From contig JAOUAE010000075.1 of NCBI GenBank assembly GCA_029861085.1, positions 1 to 6,459 of the forward strand: 6,459 nucleotides of DNA, read 5' to 3'. The stretch is from Candidatus Nitrosopumilus sp. (GTDB lineage Archaea; Thermoproteota; Nitrososphaeria; Nitrososphaerales; Nitrosopumilaceae). Under the pieces are notes generated by a model. The model was not told the origin of the DNA. It searched no databases and was given only the letters and a program-made list of their open reading frames with translations. Below are positions 5,097-6,459 of this stretch, in pieces (within the stretch, counting starts at the first letter, position 1; every line of letters starts with the position of its first letter). A program made the translations under genes and the position numbers.

Positions 5097-5817
5097 ACTC
5101 TCACAGATCTCAAAGACTAATGGCAAAATAATTCTTGCCAATGACTATGATTTCTCTGTTAAAAATTTAGAAATAAAAACAATTCAAAACATTAAACAAT
5201 TGCATCCATATCTATGTGGAGTTAAACTAAATTTTCATTTACTTCTTCCTTTGAGTGGAAGAGAAATTTCCAAAATAAATAAAACAGCTCATAGATATGG
5301 ATTACAAACAATTGCGGATATTAAGCTCAATGATATTGGAAATACCAATCTAGTAACAACCGAACATTTGTGGAATTTGGGATTTGATGCGGTAATTGCA
5401 AATCCGATAATGGGTCTTGATAGTCTGAAAAGTTTAGTAAAATCTGCTCATAAAAATGAGAAAGGTGTAATTACATTATGTCACATGAGTGCACCCGAGG
5501 CTAAATTGTCATATGATATGGAAATTAAAATGGAAAAAAAACAACAATTATACCAATTATTTCTAAATTGGGCTCTAACTGCAAAAGTTGATGGAATTGT
5601 AGTGGGAGCTACATTTCCAAAAATTATACAATATTGTTCTCAAAAAGCAAGAAAGAATTTAAGTATATTTTCTCCTGGTGTTGGTACTCAAGGGGGTAAT
5701 GCAAATGAGGTAATTTTGGCTGGGACTAATTATCTAATTGTCGGTAGAACTATTTTAAATTCAAAGAATCCACTTAATGTAGCAAAAGAATTACATCTAC
5801 AAAGTATTGGAAAGTAA
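5077..5817 (+). CDS. pyrF: Orotidine 5'-phosphate decarboxylase
   Basis: Converts OMP to UMP and CO2, the last step of de novo UMP synthesis, in the cytoplasm. The 246-residue protein shows the family's (beta/alpha)8-barrel landmarks: LANDYD (20-25) with the first substrate Asp (D23), GVKLN (48-52) with Lys50, the catalytic D-x-K-x-x-D motif DIKLNDIGNTN (81-91; D81, K83, D86), and phosphate-binding SPGVGTQGG (199-207) and VGRTI (222-226). The length is slightly above the usual archaeal 210-230. ATG at 5077 is chosen; an in-frame TTG two codons upstream (5071) is possible but less likely. The start overlaps the end of the unknown gene by 20 nt, so translation is probably coupled. The 3' end overlaps the opposing NUDIX gene by 21 nt. 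Confidence 0.95.
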   Translation: MTTFKTRLSQISKTNGKIILANDYDFSVKNLEIKTIQNIKQLHPYLCGVKLNFHLLLPLSGREISKINKTAHRYGLQTIADIKLNDIGNTNLVTTEHLWNLGFDAVIANPIMGLDSLKSLVKSAHKNEKGVITLCHMSAPEAKLSYDMEIKMEKKQQLYQLFLNWALTAKVDGIVVGATFPKIIQYCSQKARKNLSIFSPGVGTQGGNANEVILAGTNYLIVGRTILNSKNPLNVAKELHLQSIGK

Positions 5818-6216
5818 TGTTTGTGCTTTTGTTAATACCGTTTTTGCATTATCAAATGTAGTTTTTTCCATTGATGTGTTATAATCCATCCATGCATAAT
5901 TTTGATGTTCATGTGAAATCTTAACTTCTTCGGTTTTTGTTTCAGCTAAGAAAAATACCACTTTTTTGTTAACTAGCTCACCTTGATATTGAAAATTATA
6001 TTCGATCCATTCTTCAAAATTTTCTAAGAATGTAATGTCTGTGATTCCTGTTTCTTCTTTGGTTTCTCTAATTGCTGTTTGATGAGTTGATTCACCTTCT
6101 TCCATTTTTCCTTTCACAAAATCCCAGTGCCCTGATGGATAATGTAAAAGCAAAAATAATTTTTTTGATTTCTCTTTTCTAAATAATACAATTCCTGCGG
6201 ACGTCTCTTCAATCAT
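5797..6216 (-). CDS. NUDIX hydrolase, Ap4A-hydrolase-like
   Basis: 139 residues with a complete Nudix box at 36-58: G36, E42, R50, E51, E54, E55 and G57 (GKMEEGE...RETKEETGI), the magnesium-binding pyrophosphatase site. The preceding SAGIVLFRK...[16 protein letters not shown] (6-36) is the pattern of diadenosine tetraphosphate hydrolases (NUDT2-like, 'W..PKG'), with F-V in place of the usual P. The likely reaction is asymmetric cleavage of Ap4A or a related dinucleotide, but NUDIX substrates are hard to predict and the exact substrate is uncertain. The ATG at 6216 overlaps the stop of the upstream uppS-like gene as ATGA (6213-6216), so the pair is an operon with coupled translation. The TAG stop overlaps the end of pyrF on the other strand. 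Confidence 0.92.
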   Translation of the reverse strand: MIEETSAGIVLFRKEKSKKLFLLLHYPSGHWDFVKGKMEEGESTHQTAIRETKEETGITDITFLENFEEWIEYNFQYQGELVNKKVVFFLAETKTEEVKISHEHQNYAWMDYNTSMEKTTFDNAKTVLTKAQTLLSNTL

Positions 6217-6459
6217 TTCCCTAGCCTTCTTTTCCTCTCTTGATAAGTCCTAATTGCCCTCATTAAATCTATTTTTCTAAATTCAGGCCAAAAAATGTCC
6301 ATAAAAATTAATTCACTATATGCACTTTGCCACATAAGAAATCCACTTAACCTCTTCTCACCAGAGGTTCTCAAAACCATGTCTGGAGATGATTGTGGTA
6401 AATGTGATGTGTATAAATTTGATTCAATCTCTCTCTTGTTAATATCTTCTACATTGAGT
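6213..6459 (-). CDS. uppS: Polyprenyl (undecaprenyl-type) diphosphate synthase, C-terminal part; 5' end beyond window
   Basis: The C-terminal 81 residues of a cis-prenyltransferase, which condenses isopentenyl diphosphate units into the long polyprenyl chain used as the lipid carrier for glycan transfer, dolichol-type in archaea. Visible family motifs are [17 protein letters not shown] (24-40 of the fragment), the R-TSGE-xRLS-F signature that binds isopentenyl diphosphate, then [10 protein letters not shown] and DIFWPEF, and the closing [14 protein letters not shown], matching bacterial UppS 'R.SG..R.S.F..WQ..Y.E......WP.F......Y..R.RR.G'. The frame is open to the right edge, and the catalytic N-terminal Asp lies outside the window. 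The TGA stop (6213-6215) shares bases with the ATG of the NUDIX gene. Chain length and product cannot be judged from this fragment. Confidence 0.93.
   Translation of the reverse strand, partial: LNVEDINKREIESNLYTSHLPQSSPDMVLRTSGEKRLSGFLMWQSAYSELIFMDIFWPEFRKIDLMRAIRTYQERKRRLGK

Noticed and set aside
1..6459. CRISPR arrays, insertion sequences, tRNA or rRNA genes
   Set aside because: No spaced direct repeats, transposase-like frame, terminal inverted repeats or tRNA-like GC-rich folds were noticed. The window is nearly all coding, and the longest gaps are about 120 nt.

Overview
The window reads as AT-rich chromosomal DNA of an ammonia-oxidising thaumarchaeon (Nitrososphaeria), most like the marine Nitrosopumilus group. 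The evidence is the short (333-residue) archaeal form of adenylosuccinate synthetase, the lack of Shine-Dalgarno sequences, several genes whose start codon lies 26-27 nt after a TATA-like box (leaderless transcripts), and several small proteins of archaeal or thaumarchaeal style. The taxon is inferred from gene style and was not confirmed by any search. Gene density is high, coding ends overlap on opposite strands, and no mobile element, CRISPR array, tRNA or rRNA was seen.

Layout from left to right. Positions 1-575 (minus) hold the N-terminal 191 residues of a Sua5/YrdC threonylcarbamoyl-AMP synthase that runs off the left edge. Positions 623-718 (plus) may hold a 31-residue peptide. Positions 681-2421 are a minus-strand group: an unknown roughly 120-residue thaumarchaeal-type protein interrupted by an in-frame TAA, a 71-residue zinc-ribbon protein, a seven-helix membrane protein and a small winged-helix regulator. 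Positions 2542-2823 (plus) encode a YggX-like (Fe(2+)-trafficking family) protein carrying two CxxC pairs. Its stop overlaps that of a 153-residue helical-repeat protein on the minus strand (2820-3281).

The right half is nucleotide and lipid housekeeping. purA (3362-4363) makes adenylosuccinate from IMP. It is followed by a 227-residue unknown protein that overlaps pyrF (OMP decarboxylase, 5077-5817) by 20 nt, so the latter two are probably co-translated. Facing them, on the minus strand, a polyprenyl diphosphate synthase (uppS-like, truncated by the right edge) overlaps a NUDIX hydrolase by 4 nt (ATGA), and the NUDIX gene converges on pyrF with a 21-nt overlap.

I do not see an obvious new multi-gene system. 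The items most worth a second look are the gene broken by a single TAA, the YggX domain joined to a zinc ribbon, the helical-repeat protein, and the unknown protein coupled to pyrF.
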